Below are positions 16,026 through 25,014 of a DNA stretch of 64,000 nucleotides, in pieces; the first letter of the stretch is position 1, and each line of letters starts with the position of its first letter. The notes under the pieces are model-generated. The model worked only from the letters and a program-made list of their open reading frames with translations, searched no databases and was not told where the DNA came from. Both the position numbers and the translations under genes were made by a program. This stretch comes from Variovorax sp. PCZ-1 (GTDB lineage Bacteria > Pseudomonadota > Gammaproteobacteria > Burkholderiales > Burkholderiaceae_C): the NCBI RefSeq assembly GCF_018413605.1, contig NZ_JAHCDN010000001.1, positions 868,001-932,000 on the forward strand, read 5' to 3'.

Positions 16026-18224
16026 ATGAGATTCTTCCAAGCAAAAAATTGGCCTATGTGGTCTAGGATTGCGACAACCAGCATGCTAGCTGTGGTTTTA
16101 TCGGCGTGTGGCGGCAGCGATAGCGTTGCACCCGATGATCCACCAAACAATCCCCCTCCGCAGGTTAGCAGCTACCAATTGACAATCAATAAATCAGGGG
16201 AGGGTACAGTTAAGTCTTTGCCTTTGGGCATCGACTGTGGTGCGGCTTGTTCTGCAGAATTCGCTGTTGATACCATAGTCATATTGTCAGCTACGCCTGC
16301 TAGCACAGCTACTTTTTCGGGATGGTCAGGTGATTGCTCAGGGTCTGCGAATAGTTGTGTTGTCACAATGAGCCAAGCGCGTATAGTGCAAGCCAACTTC
16401 ATGGCGTCTGCTGGGTTGAGCAGCTACACGCTGAGTGTTACAGTCAACGGCACCGGGACAGTTGTATCGCAACCTTCTGGCATCAACTGCCCAGCAACAG
16501 GCTGCAGTTCCTTGTTTGCAGACAACACCATTGTCTCACTCACAGCCACACCAGGGTCGGGGCAAAGCTTTACGGGCTGGTCTGGTTCTTGCGCTGGTTC
16601 GGCGAGCAGCTGTTTAGTCACCATGAGCCAAGCGCGTGACGTCGCTGCCAACTTTGCTCCGATTCAGGGTACAAGTTTCGCCATGAATGTCGCAGTATCA
16701 GGATCGGGTCGTGTCACGTCATCCCCTGCTGGCATTGATTGCGGTAGCACATGCAACGCCAACTTCGTCTCTTCTGCTACTGTGACGCTAACGGCGGTTG
16801 CCAATGGTGGGCAGGTCTTTGCGGGTTGGGGGGGGGCTTGCTCAGGCACGGCCAGTACATGTGCTGTGCAAATGACGCAGGCGCGCAGTGTTCAGGCATC
16901 GTTTACTGCCGCTCCTTCGGCAGTTGTGTTCCAGTCCCCAGCTTTGGTCGAAGACTTGGCAGACTACAACGTGGCGCGTCTTTCGTCTCTGCTGAACAAT
17001 GCAGGCTTGAATGCGATGGTTGCAGTTAGCCCAAATGGGAATACCGTTGTAATGTGGGAGCAATCCGATGGCACGCCCAACAACAGCACGTATAAAGCTT
17101 GGATGCGTCGCTATTTAACAGGCTCGGGCTGGCAGTCTCCTGAGGCAGTGCCTGGTTTGACGGCTAGCAGCTTGCTATCCGGCATGATCAGCGGCAATTT
17201 GTTCATCGATGATGCGGGTCGAGTGACTTGGCTCAAAGGAGGCACGGGCATCGTCGCTCGTCGTTATACGCCAGGAAGTGGTTGGGCAACCGTGACTCAA
17301 CCAGCTGCTATCTCGCCATACTTCACCGATCTGCTGCAAGGTTTGATGGATGCGCAAGGTAACATCGGTATCCTCATTCGTGTGGGTAGCGTGGGCATGT
17401 ACAACGCCACCTTGCAAGTGGCCGGGGGCTGGACAACACCAGTTCGCCTCGATCAACGTGGTGCGGGTCTGGGTTATTCAGGCGGCGATATTGCCCTCAG
17501 TAGTAACGGAACTGCTATTGCTATCTGGGCCCAGGAAAATCCAGGCGGCGGAATTGACGATCTTGTAGCCTCCCGCTACACAGCGGCAGGTGGCTGGGCG
17601 ACGCCACAAGTCCTTGAAACAAATTCAGGAAGCGTTCAGAGTGCAGGCAACAAAGCTATGCGCATGGTCATGGATGCTCAAGGCAACGGAATTGCCATGT
17701 GGCAGCAGGGAAATGAGCTGTACTACAACATGTACCGCGAGGGCAGCGGCTGGCAAGGCGCTGCGAGGTTTGAAACGATCAGCAACAGCTCAAGCATTTC
17801 CAATTCATTCATCCGCCTTGAAATGAATGAAGCAGGGCAGGCCGTGGCGACCTGGTTTGCTGGTGTCACAACGTTCCGCTCTATGTCGTATTCACCTGCA
17901 AATGGTTGGTCTGCTATTGCCGACATCACGGAAACGCCTATTGCTTCAACGCATCTATCAATGGCTAGCGCGAAACTTGGCCTCACAGCTGATGGTCGCG
18001 CTTTTCTGGTAGGTGAAGGCTTGCTGGTCAGCAGTCCTACCTACCGTGTAAAGGAGTTGGGGGGCGCGTGGGGTTCAAGCACAAACCTTGTGACAGGCAT
18101 TAGCGGTGTCGAAGACATTTACTTTACGATGAATCGTGCCGGTCAGGGAATAGTTGTGTGGTCACGTGACGATCAACAGAACGTCAACACGCGCAATAGC
18201 TTGTGGTCTTCATTACTGCGATAA
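16026..18224 (+). CDS. Cell-surface lipoprotein with three InlB-B-type repeats
   Basis: 732 residues. The signal peptide ends in a lipobox (AVVLSACGGS), so the protein is lipid anchored. Residues about 48-300 hold three tandem repeats of about 80-85 residues, each of the form GxGxVxSxPxGIxC...C...F, FxGWxGxCSG, CxVxMxxARxVxAxF, typical of divergent InlB B-repeat domains; each has paired Cys residues likely to form disulphides. Residues 310-732 are a second module with recurring W-x-x-P, GWATP and AQGNGIAMWxQ phrases, suggesting a beta-propeller-like fold. GGAG precedes ATG 16026 with a 7-nt spacer, and a terminator follows the stop. Transcribed alone. Function unknown; surface binding is an inference. 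Confidence 0.85.
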   Translation: MRFFQAKNWPMWSRIATTSMLAVVLSACGGSDSVAPDDPPNNPPPQVSSYQLTINKSGEGTVKSLPLGIDCGAACSAEFAVDTIVILSATPASTATFSGWSGDCSGSANSCVVTMSQARIVQANFMASAGLSSYTLSVTVNGTGTVVSQPSGINCPATGCSSLFADNTIVSLTATPGSGQSFTGWSGSCAGSASSCLVTMSQARDVAANFAPIQGTSFAMNVAVSGSGRVTSSPAGIDCGSTCNANFVSSATVTLTAVANGGQVFAGWGGACSGTASTCAVQMTQARSVQASFTAAPSAVVFQSPALVEDLADYNVARLSSLLNNAGLNAMVAVSPNGNTVVMWEQSDGTPNNSTYKAWMRRYLTGSGWQSPEAVPGLTASSLLSGMISGNLFIDDAGRVTWLKGGTGIVARRYTPGSGWATVTQPAAISPYFTDLLQGLMDAQGNIGILIRVGSVGMYNATLQVAGGWTTPVRLDQRGAGLGYSGGDIALSSNGTAIAIWAQENPGGGIDDLVASRYTAAGGWATPQVLETNSGSVQSAGNKAMRMVMDAQGNGIAMWQQGNELYYNMYREGSGWQGAARFETISNSSSISNSFIRLEMNEAGQAVATWFAGVTTFRSMSYSPANGWSAIADITETPIASTHLSMASAKLGLTADGRAFLVGEGLLVSSPTYRVKELGGAWGSSTNLVTGISGVEDIYFTMNRAGQGIVVWSRDDQQNVNTRNSLWSSLLR

Positions 18225-18247
18225 TCAAATTCTGACTACCCTCGATT

Positions 18248-18279
18248 GCCGTCTGCATTCTGTGCAGGCGGCTTTTTTT
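18248..18279 (+). terminator. Intrinsic terminator after the InlB-repeat lipoprotein
   Basis: GCCG-T-CTGCA and TGCAG-GCGGC pair around TTCTG, followed by seven T residues. It ends just before the tsaD start. Confidence 0.85.
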
Positions 18280-18298
18280 CATGCAAAATCTACAGCGA

Positions 18299-19402
18299 AT
18301 GAAATTGTCTCAGCTAGTTTCGTCTAAATCGCTTGTTCTTGGTATCGAATCGTCTTGCGATGAGACGGGCGTTGCTGTGGTTCAGATGTGTAGCGGTAAA
18401 ACGCCTGAGCTTCTAGGTGCAGCGCTGCACAGCCAGATCGAGATGCATCGCGCCTATGGAGGTGTCGTGCCTGAATTGGCGAGCCGGGATCATATTCGGC
18501 GCTTGATTCCATTGACAAATGAGGCACTCGCCGGCAGAAATACTGCGCTGAATGCTATTGATTATGTAGCATACACACGCGGCCCTGGGTTGGCGGGTGC
18601 GCTGCTCGTGGGCGCGGGCGCGGCTTGCGCGCTTGGGAGCGCTTTGGGAAAGCCGGTGATTGGAGTGCACCACCTGGAGGGGCATTTGCTCTCGCCTTTT
18701 TTGAGTGCTGATCCGCCTCAGTTTCCATTTATTGCACTGCTGGTAAGTGGCGGGCATACGCAATTGATGCGAGTGGATGGTGTGGGGGAATATGCGCTGC
18801 TAGGCGAGACCATTGATGATGCAGCTGGCGAGGCGTTTGACAAGACGGCGAAATTGCTGGGTTTGCCTTATCCGGGTGGGCCGCAGTTGGCGAAGTTGGC
18901 TGAGGGGGGAGATCCCGCTGCGTTTAAATTTCCACGCCCTTTGCTGCACAGCGGGGATTTAGATTTTTCTTTTGCTGGTTTGAAGACGGCTGTGCTCACG
19001 CAGATCAAACGCTTGGTGGGCGATGTGCCAGAGGGGGCAACGGTGCGCGGCGCAGGGATTGAGTCTTTGTCTGAAGCGACGCGGCGTGATTTGGCATCGA
19101 GCATTCAGGCGGCGATCACGGAAGTGCTGGTGAAGAAATCACTGAAGGCGGTGCTGCAATCAGGTTTACAACGCTTGGTCGTTGCTGGCGGTGTAGGCGC
19201 GAATCGCAGCTTGCGCGAGCAGCTCAACGCAGCTTGCGCAAAGGCGGGCATTCGCGTGCATTACCCTGAATTGCATTTGTGTACGGACAATGGCGCAATG
19301 ATTGCGCTGGCTGCCGCAATGCGATTACAAACGGACAAGGCGCAGCCCTCGCGGGACTACGCCTTTGATGTGAAGCCGCGTTGGCCTCTTGACCAAGTTT
19401 GA
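18299..19402 (+). CDS. tsaD: tRNA N6-adenosine threonylcarbamoyltransferase
   Basis: Universal enzyme that, with TsaB and TsaE, transfers threonylcarbamoyl to A37 of ANN-decoding tRNAs. The family core is complete: [13 protein letters not shown] at the N-terminus, metal ligands H-x3-H in [39 protein letters not shown], and [14 protein letters not shown] start at ATG 18299 ([11 protein letters not shown]); an alternative in-frame ATG is 18281. Residues about 78-92 ([15 protein letters not shown]) coincide with a copy of the GCCGGC-hairpin repeat just before the conserved YTRGPGL, without changing length much. Ends 5 bp from the convergent hsp20 gene. Confidence 0.97.
   Translation: MKLSQLVSSKSLVLGIESSCDETGVAVVQMCSGKTPELLGAALHSQIEMHRAYGGVVPELASRDHIRRLIPLTNEALAGRNTALNAIDYVAYTRGPGLAGALLVGAGAACALGSALGKPVIGVHHLEGHLLSPFLSADPPQFPFIALLVSGGHTQLMRVDGVGEYALLGETIDDAAGEAFDKTAKLLGLPYPGGPQLAKLAEGGDPAAFKFPRPLLHSGDLDFSFAGLKTAVLTQIKRLVGDVPEGATVRGAGIESLSEATRRDLASSIQAAITEVLVKKSLKAVLQSGLQRLVVAGGVGANRSLREQLNAACAKAGIRVHYPELHLCTDNGAMIALAAAMRLQTDKAQPSRDYAFDVKPRWPLDQV
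18529..18572 (+). repeat. GCCGGC-hairpin repeat, copy 2 (inside tsaD)
   Basis: CGCCGGCAGAAATACTGCGC then AATGCTATTGATTATGTAGC. In frame; encodes [15 protein letters not shown]. The 3' half overlaps a normally conserved stretch of TsaD, so this could be a co-opted copy or partly convergent. Confidence 0.7.
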
Positions 19403-19407
19403 TGCGA

Positions 19408-19779
19408 TCAATTGATCGTGAGCAGCGTCTGACGGCTCTCAGGTGCGATCTTCGCAAACTTCAAAGTCAGCACACCATTTTCCAGCTTGGCTTCGCTTTG
19501 CGCTGCGTCCACATCGCTGCCTAGCTTGTAAGTGGCTTTGAAACTTCGTGGTGCATCATCTTTAGAAGCAATGCGCACGATGCGGCCTTCGATGCCGATG
19601 GTGAGCTGCTCTTTGGAGAGGCCTGGCACATCTAAAGTCAATGTGATTGAGGTGTCATCACTTTCGACTTGGCTGCGCGACTCTGCAGCATCGAAAGCAT
19701 CAAACCGTGACCAGATGTGAGGCACATAGCCATAACCATTCAATGCGGAACGGGAAACACGAACAGGTGAGAAAAACAT
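19408..19779 (-). CDS. Small heat-shock protein, Hsp20 family
   Basis: 123 residues. An alpha-crystallin-type beta sandwich spans about 38-122 (DDTSITLTLDVPGLSKEQLTIG, ARLENGVLTLKFAK), but the classical A-x-x-x-n-GVL motif is present as AKLENGVLTL. The N-terminal arm is short (MFFSPVRVSRSALNGYGYVP). AGGAG lies 6 nt before the ATG. Holdase chaperone that binds unfolding proteins in the cytoplasm. No sigma-32-type promoter was found upstream. Transcribed alone, convergent with tsaD. Confidence 0.88.
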   Translation of the reverse strand: MFFSPVRVSRSALNGYGYVPHIWSRFDAFDAAESRSQVESDDTSITLTLDVPGLSKEQLTIGIEGRIVRIASKDDAPRSFKATYKLGSDVDAAQSEAKLENGVLTLKFAKIAPESRQTLLTIN

Positions 19780-19890
19780 AGCAAACTCCTAGTACACTCG
19801 CGGCTCGTGCGTTGCTCATCCCCATGATGAGAGCGTTGCCGCATGCATCGAATCTGCGGCGTTTAGGTCAGGTTTCAAGGGAGTTGTTTG

Positions 19891-21255
19891 ATGCCACAAA
19901 GTAAAAATATTTCTAAGCGTGTGCTCTTGAAAAGCATGCTGATTGCCACTACATCGGTTGGTTTTTCTAAGGCTTTTGGCCAGATTGCCGGCATCGGTAC
20001 TGCGCGAAGTGCTCCTATAAAAATAGCATTGATTGAGGCTTTGTCAGGTGCGTTCGCCAACACGGGGGAAGCCGTGTTTCGCAATCTGGTGTGGGCCACA
20101 GAGCGTGTGAACGCCCGCGGTGGCGTGCAGTTGATTGGCGCCGAGCGTGCGAGCAATACCACTCGCCGCTTGGAGCTGGAGCGCTATGACAGCAAAGGCC
20201 AAGTGGAAGAGGCTCTGGCGATGCTACGTGCCGCGATTGACGATGGCGCTCAAATCATCATGCAGGGCAACAGCTCGTCCGTGGCTGCCGCGTTGATCGA
20301 TGCGGTGAATAAACACAATGAGCGCGTACCCGAGAAGCGCTTGGTGTTTTTGAATTATTCGGCAGTCGATCCGATTCTCACCAACGAGAAATGCAGCCCT
20401 TGGCATTTCCGTTTTGATGCGCATGCGGACATGCGCATGGCGGCGCTGATGGAAGTGCTGCGCGAAGACCGCGCTTTGAAATCTATCTACCTCATTGGGC
20501 AGGACTACAGCTTTGGCCAAGCCGTGTTGCGAGAGGGCAAGCGCCAGCTGGGTTTGCAAAGGAGTGATATTGCGATCGTGGGTGATGAATTGCATCCCTT
20601 GGGTCGCATCAAAGATTTTGCGCCTTATGCGGCCAAGATCAAGGCCAGCGGCGCAGGCGCTGTTCTCACTGGAAATTTCGGCAACGATCTCACCTTGCTG
20701 ATCAAGGCCTGCAAAGAAGTCGGCTTTGATGGCAAGTTCTACACTTTCTATGGCAACGCTCTCGGCGCGCCTGCTGCGATTGGCGAAGCGGGGATCGGCA
20801 AAGTGATTGCTGTGGCAGATTGGCTGCCTAACGTGGCTGCATCAGATGGGATCGTGAAGGGATCACGCCAACGTGATGCAGATGCCTTCATGCAAGCCTT
20901 CCGCACTCGTTTCCCCAAGCCGGAAGACGATTACGTGCACATGCGCATGCACCTGATGATGGAGGCGCTCGCGCAAGGCCTGCAGGGCACGAATTCAGCT
21001 GCTGTGATTGATGCTGCTGCGCTTGCGCAGCGTCTCTCCAAAATCAATGTGAATCTTTTCGGCCAGAGCGGTGGCATGCGATCCGCAGATCACCAATTCC
21101 AGCAGCCTTTGGTCGTTGGCCTCATGGACAAGATGGGCACACCTGGCGTGAAATACGACGTAGAAGGCTCAGGCTATGGCTTTCGCGTGATCCGCGTGAT
21201 TGATGCGGCGAAGGCGCAAATGCCAACGAGTTGCAAGATGTCCTTGGTGGCTTGA
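19891..21255 (+). CDS. Periplasmic binding protein of branched-chain amino acid ABC type (orphan)
   Basis: 454 residues, type I periplasmic-binding fold (LivJ/UrtA-like): IKIALIEALSGAFANTGEAVFRN at the mature start, GAQIIMQGNSSSVAAALIDAVN, SIYLIGQDYSFGQAVLREG, KIKASGAGAVLTGNFGND. The N-terminus (MPQSKNISKRVLLKSMLI...) is a signal region; residues about 30-45 (IAGIGTARSAPIKIA) are encoded by a copy of the GCCGGC-hairpin repeat at the signal/mature junction. ATG 19891 follows AAGGGAG. No permease genes flank it; livHMGF is 33 kb away and has no receptor of its own, so a partnership is possible but unproven. Confidence 0.88.
   Translation: MPQSKNISKRVLLKSMLIATTSVGFSKAFGQIAGIGTARSAPIKIALIEALSGAFANTGEAVFRNLVWATERVNARGGVQLIGAERASNTTRRLELERYDSKGQVEEALAMLRAAIDDGAQIIMQGNSSSVAAALIDAVNKHNERVPEKRLVFLNYSAVDPILTNEKCSPWHFRFDAHADMRMAALMEVLREDRALKSIYLIGQDYSFGQAVLREGKRQLGLQRSDIAIVGDELHPLGRIKDFAPYAAKIKASGAGAVLTGNFGNDLTLLIKACKEVGFDGKFYTFYGNALGAPAAIGEAGIGKVIAVADWLPNVAASDGIVKGSRQRDADAFMQAFRTRFPKPEDDYVHMRMHLMMEALAQGLQGTNSAAVIDAAALAQRLSKINVNLFGQSGGMRSADHQFQQPLVVGLMDKMGTPGVKYDVEGSGYGFRVIRVIDAAKAQMPTSCKMSLVA
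19985..20028 (+). repeat. GCCGGC-hairpin repeat, copy 3 (inside the orphan binding protein)
   Basis: TTGCCGGCATCGGTACTGCG then AAGTGCTCCTATAAAAATAG. In frame; encodes IAGIGTARSAPIKIA near the signal-peptide cleavage region. Confidence 0.85.
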
Positions 21256-21279
21256 TTCAGCTTAGCGAAGCTAGCCATA

Positions 21280-21921
21280 TCACTCCTCAATGTGCAAACC
21301 TTGCAGGAGCAGCTTCAGGCCCAATTCAAAAGTGGCATCAAACTGATCTTGGCTGAAGTAGCGGCTCGCTTGCGCAACATGCGGATACAGGTGCTCTACT
21401 TGCGCATCGGGCATTGGCTCCATGGCGGAAGGGCCTTGCGCATAGCCGCTGGTCTCCTCGAGCGTAGCGCCCAGCAAGTAATAACCTAAGACTCGAAAGC
21501 CTCTCGCAGCCTCCTCAGGCTTCAAGCCTGCAGCATGAAAGCAATCCAGTACTTCGGCCAGAAACTTGATGCCGCTGGCGGAGTTCCAGCGGTGCAAGGC
21601 CATCCATAAGTAAAACCTTGGGAATTGGCGCGACATGGCTCGCCAAGCTTGCGCGAGATGGCGGATGCGCTTGGCGGGCGAGTGGTTTTTGGGTGCAATG
21701 GGTAGGTTATTGAGCGTGCGATCCACCAAAGCATCGAGCAAATGCGCTTTGCTGGGGTAATGGTGATAAATACTCATCGCCTCACAGCCCAAGCGCTCGC
21801 CCAGCTTTCGGGTGCTAAAGCCCTCCAAACCCTGCGCTTCAATCAGAGCCAGTGCTTCAGCTTCGATTTTGTCGCGGCTTAGCGAGCTGCGGGTGTTTGC
21901 GGTGGCGCGCGTCTTAGGCAT
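21280..21921 (-). CDS. TetR-family repressor
   Basis: 213 residues. The N-terminal helix-turn-helix (ALALIEAQGLEGFSTRKLGERLG, EAMSIYHHYPSKAHLLDALVD) is typical of TetR, and the C-terminal part (AWRAMSRQFPRFYLWMALHRW, LGYYLLGATLEET) is a TetR_C-type ligand domain. It is divergent from the MAPEG-hydrolase pair with a 107-bp gap that contains a 27-bp dyad, so it most likely represses both itself and that pair. The ligand is unknown. Confidence 0.92.
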   Translation of the reverse strand: MPKTRATANTRSSLSRDKIEAEALALIEAQGLEGFSTRKLGERLGCEAMSIYHHYPSKAHLLDALVDRTLNNLPIAPKNHSPAKRIRHLAQAWRAMSRQFPRFYLWMALHRWNSASGIKFLAEVLDCFHAAGLKPEEAARGFRVLGYYLLGATLEETSGYAQGPSAMEPMPDAQVEHLYPHVAQASRYFSQDQFDATFELGLKLLLQGLHIEE

Positions 21922-21986
21922 GGGAGAGAGGGTTGCTGAAACAGGTCATGGAATATGGATCAAAAAGCTATTGTGGCAAGAAAATA

Positions 21987-22013
21987 TGTTATCCTTACAC
22001 TGTAAGTCTAACA
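21987..22013. promoter_or_regulatory. 27-bp dyad, probable TetR operator
   Basis: TGTTA-N2-CTTACA-C-TGTAAG-N2-TAACA: 11 of 13 positions on each side are symmetric around C22000. It lies 16 bp before the MAPEG start codon and 66 bp from the tetR start, a position suited to repressing both. Confidence 0.7.
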
Positions 22014-22028
22014 TTTTTGAGAACCCAT

Positions 22029-22409
22029 ATGCCTCAATTTACTGCTCTGACAGGCGCTGTCTTGGCGCTTTTACTCACAGGTTTGTCTCTCCATATTTCT
22101 CGCCTGCGCATCCGGCATCGCGTTAGCTTTGGTGATGGTGGCCACAAGGATCTGCATGTGGCGATACGTGCTCACGGTAATGCGCTGGAACAAAGCTTGC
22201 TGCTGCTGGTGTTGATGCTGCTGATGGAGCTGGTAAGACCTGGATGGAGCGTGGTTGCTGCAATTGGCGGCGTGTTTGTGGCAGCGCGCGTTTTACATGC
22301 AGTGGCGATCTTCACTCGCCAGCTCCTGTTGCGACAAGTGGCTCATGTGATCAGTGTGCTCTGCCAATTGACGCTCGCGCTGGGATTGCTTTGGTGGGCA
22401 ATCAGGTGA
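22029..22409 (+). CDS. MAPEG-family membrane protein
   Basis: 126 residues with four hydrophobic helices (LTGAVLALLLTGLSLHISRL, LEQSLLLLVLMLLMELV, WSVVAAIGGVFVAARVLHAV, VISVLCQLTLALGLLWW). The loop RVSFGDGGHKDLHVAIRAHGNALE matches the conserved polar segment of the MAPEG superfamily (membrane glutathione transferase/peroxidase-like). The stop overlaps the next gene's GTG start, so it is translationally coupled to an alpha/beta hydrolase. A role in lipid or electrophile handling is an inference. Confidence 0.88.
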   Translation: MPQFTALTGAVLALLLTGLSLHISRLRIRHRVSFGDGGHKDLHVAIRAHGNALEQSLLLLVLMLLMELVRPGWSVVAAIGGVFVAARVLHAVAIFTRQLLLRQVAHVISVLCQLTLALGLLWWAIR

Positions 22410-23287
22410 GCGCAGAACTCTCTGAGCGATTGCTGGCTTGGGGGGAGGGTGGCCAATGGATGAGTTGGCGAGGTCGCAAGCTGTTCTACAAAAAAGCAGG
22501 CCAAGGCCCAGTGCTGCTTTTGATCCATGGTTACCCAGCAGGCTCATACGACTGGCACGCTATCTACAAGAGCTTAGGGCGCTACTTTACGGTGATAGCC
22601 CCCGATATGCTGGGGCATGGTTTTTCAGACAAACCGCTGGATGGTGACTACAGCTTAAACGCACATGCGCAAATGCACGATGTTCTGCTTCAATACTTGG
22701 GCATCACGCAATGCCAGGTGATGGCCTCTGATCTGGGCGTGAGTGTCGCGCAAGAAATGCTGGCGCTAAGGCAGGCCAACCCCAGCTTGCCTCGAATGGA
22801 TAGCTTGATCTTGCTCAATGGTGGTGTGTGCCCGGATGCTTATCAACCCAGAATGATTCAGCGTTTGATGCTGACGCAATTAGGGCCTTGGCTTGGCCCG
22901 CGTGTGACGCAAAGTATGTTTGCGAACACCATTTCCAGCATATACCGAGGCGATGCAGATGCACCACCCGCTTCGCTGCTAGAGGATTTTTGGGCGCTGT
23001 TCTGTTACGGGCAAGGTCAAGCGGTTGCGCATAGGGTGGGTGCGTTTTGGCATGAAAGAAAAGCTTTGAGCGAGCGTCTGCTGGGCGCGCTGCTCAACAG
23101 CCAGATTCGCTTATGTCTGATCAACGGAAGCGCAGATCCCAACTCCGGCGAGCACATGGTCAAAGCATTTTTACGATATATGCCAAGCACTGACGTGAAA
23201 CGGCTTGCTGGGGTAGGGCATTGGCCTCAGATTCAGGCATCTGAGCATGTGCTCTTAAAGAGTTTGCAATTTCTGCAAGCGCGGTGA
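22406..23287 (+). CDS. Alpha/beta hydrolase with Asp nucleophile (epoxide hydrolase/MEST-like)
   Basis: 293 residues. Oxyanion motif LLIHGYPAGSYDW near 38; nucleophile elbow VMASDLGVSVAQE with Asp109 where lipases have Ser; LINGSADPNSG supplies the acid and GVGHWPQI the His. An Asp nucleophile is characteristic of epoxide hydrolases, haloalkane dehalogenases and the MEST family; the SDLGVSVAQE context resembles MEST most. The start is GTG 22406, overlapping the MAPEG stop (GTGA). No signal peptide. Substrate unknown; co-expression with MAPEG under a TetR operator suggests detoxification or membrane lipid turnover. Confidence 0.87.
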   Translation: MSAELSERLLAWGEGGQWMSWRGRKLFYKKAGQGPVLLLIHGYPAGSYDWHAIYKSLGRYFTVIAPDMLGHGFSDKPLDGDYSLNAHAQMHDVLLQYLGITQCQVMASDLGVSVAQEMLALRQANPSLPRMDSLILLNGGVCPDAYQPRMIQRLMLTQLGPWLGPRVTQSMFANTISSIYRGDADAPPASLLEDFWALFCYGQGQAVAHRVGAFWHERKALSERLLGALLNSQIRLCLINGSADPNSGEHMVKAFLRYMPSTDVKRLAGVGHWPQIQASEHVLLKSLQFLQAR

Positions 23288-23313
23288 AAGCACGGCACGC
23301 TTGCTAACGCGTC

Positions 23314-24417
23314 TTAGTCAAATACTGGAGACTCAACGCCAAGTACTTTATGCAGCTTGGGCGATGTCGTTGTGTATTGCAAATGAATCTTGCCCTTCTC
23401 AGGGAAGATGATCGCGGCGGCAGCAAAAGCGGCTAGGGCGCATTCGTGGAAGCCACTCAAGATCAGCTTTTTCTTGCCGGGATAGGTGTTGATATCGCCC
23501 ACTGCAAAGATGCCTGGGACGTTGGTACTGAACTTCTCGGTATCCACCACGAGCTGTTTGCGCTCGATCTCTAGGCTCCAGTTGGCGATGGGCCCTAGCT
23601 TTGGCGAGAGGCCGAAGAAGACGAGGAGCATGTCCAAGGGCACGGTGCGAGTCACACCATCGCCGCCGGTGACTTTGACTTGTTCGAGTTTGCCGTTGTT
23701 TGCGACGATGTCGGTCACTTGGCCGACCATGAATTGCATCTCGTAAGCGTCGCAGAGCTCTTTCATCTTGGCGACGCTGGCCGGCGCGGCTTTGAAGCCA
23801 TCACGGCGATGCACGAGGATCACGCTCTCGGCTTTGTTTTCGCCGTCTTGCGCAAAGTTGAGTGCCCAATCAAGCGCGGAATCACCGCCGCCAACGATGA
23901 TGAGATTTTTGTCTTTGAACAGCGCAGGGTTTTTCACACGATAGTGAAGCTGTGTGCCATTGAAGGCGTCGAGGCCATCGACTTTGAGCAAACGCGGCTC
24001 GAAAGCGCCCACACCAGCGGCGATGAAGATGGTCTTGGTGAGAAAGCGCGTGCCTTTGTCGGTCTCGATATAGAAGCGACCATCGTCTTGTTTCTGCACT
24101 TGCATCACGGTTTGGCCGAGGTGGAAGGTTGCACCGAAGGGCTCGATCTGCTTCATCAAAGCATCAGTGAGTTCTTTACCCGTGCAAACAGGAATTGCAG
24201 GAATATCGTAAATCGGCTTATCGGGATACAGCTCAATGGGCTGACCGCCTGGATAGGCGAGTGAATCAATTACGTGCGCCTTGATCTCGAGCAAGCCCAG
24301 CTCAAACACCTGGAATAAGCCTACCGGGCCTGCGCCGATGATGACTGCATCGGTCTCAATCGGGCCGTCATGGGCTGCTGCGGTGTTGATGATTTCTTGA
24401 TTCACTACGGGTTCCAT
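23314..24417 (-). CDS. Ferredoxin-NADP reductase, thioredoxin-reductase-like type
   Basis: 367 residues from ATG 24417 (an alternative ATG is 9 nt upstream). FAD-binding [24 protein letters not shown]-binding [32 protein letters not shown] and the C-terminal [19 protein letters not shown] match the TrxB-like ferredoxin-NADP(+) reductases; the CxxC of thioredoxin reductase is absent. It follows fdxA on the same transcript behind a fold-back repeat. With fdxA and cysI in one gene run it probably supplies NADPH electrons to ferredoxin for sulfite reduction. Confidence 0.93.
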   Translation of the reverse strand: MEPVVNQEIINTAAAHDGPIETDAVIIGAGPVGLFQVFELGLLEIKAHVIDSLAYPGGQPIELYPDKPIYDIPAIPVCTGKELTDALMKQIEPFGATFHLGQTVMQVQKQDDGRFYIETDKGTRFLTKTIFIAAGVGAFEPRLLKVDGLDAFNGTQLHYRVKNPALFKDKNLIIVGGGDSALDWALNFAQDGENKAESVILVHRRDGFKAAPASVAKMKELCDAYEMQFMVGQVTDIVANNGKLEQVKVTGGDGVTRTVPLDMLLVFFGLSPKLGPIANWSLEIERKQLVVDTEKFSTNVPGIFAVGDINTYPGKKKLILSGFHECALAAFAAAAIIFPEKGKIHLQYTTTSPKLHKVLGVESPVFD

Positions 24418-24443
24418 GAATAACATTCTTTCACTCGAAAATT

Positions 24444-24564
24444 AGAACGCAAAATGCACAGAAGTACGCAAAAGGCGCAAAAGGAATGCACGTCAATTCG
24501 CTCTAGGCTAGAGCTGAATTTTTTTTGCGTCTTTTGCGTATGTTTTGCGATTTTTGCGTTCTCT
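24444..24564. repeat. AACGCAAAA fold-back repeat, copy C (between fdxA and fpr)
   Basis: Left arm AGAACGCAAAATGCACAGAAG with TACGCAAAAGGCGCAAAA; right arm TTTTTTGCGTCTTTTGCG...GATTTTTGCGTTCTC. The longest of the five copies; a central GCTCTAGGCTAGAGC palindrome caps the hairpin. Confidence 0.87.
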
Positions 24565-24582
24565 ATCTTAGATAGCCAAGGT

Positions 24583-24912
24583 TTAACGCTCAAGCAAAGC
24601 CAATTTGCCCGTCTTGTCTTTCCACTCATCTGCATCCGCAGGCGCTGGCTTGCGCTTGGTGATGCTCTTCCAGCCGGCTTTTTGGCTGAGCTCAACGTTG
24701 AGTTTGATGAAGTGGATTTGATCTGCTGGCGTGTCTTCTTCGGCGTAGATCGCGTTCACGGGGCATTCTGGGATGCAGACGGCGCAATCGATGCACTCAT
24801 CGGGATCGATGACGAGCATGTTGGGGCCTTCGCGGAAGCAATCCACGGGGCACACGTCCACGCAGTCGGTGTATTTGCATTTGATACAGGCTTCAGTAAC
24901 GATGTGAGTCAT
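24583..24912 (-). CDS. fdxA: 7Fe ferredoxin
   Basis: 109 residues. The N-terminal half binds two clusters: [18 protein letters not shown] (the C-x7-C spacing gives the [3Fe-4S] type) and [16 protein letters not shown] ([4Fe-4S]). The C-terminal tail ([18 protein letters not shown]) is the conserved extension of the FdxA/Azotobacter FdI-like group. Small soluble electron carrier. Its place after cysN and before the reductase gene points to service in sulfate assimilation, though it may serve other enzymes. Confidence 0.96.
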   Translation of the reverse strand: MTHIVTEACIKCKYTDCVDVCPVDCFREGPNMLVIDPDECIDCAVCIPECPVNAIYAEEDTPADQIHFIKLNVELSQKAGWKSITKRKPAPADADEWKDKTGKLALLER

Positions 24913-25014
24913 GGTTTGAACATCGCAAAGTGCGATGCAGTAAGAATTGGTGTAAACCCTTGATTTTACTTGGGAATTGGGGTGTTTGTAGGGGCGAGTT
25001 CTCTATCTCGCGGG

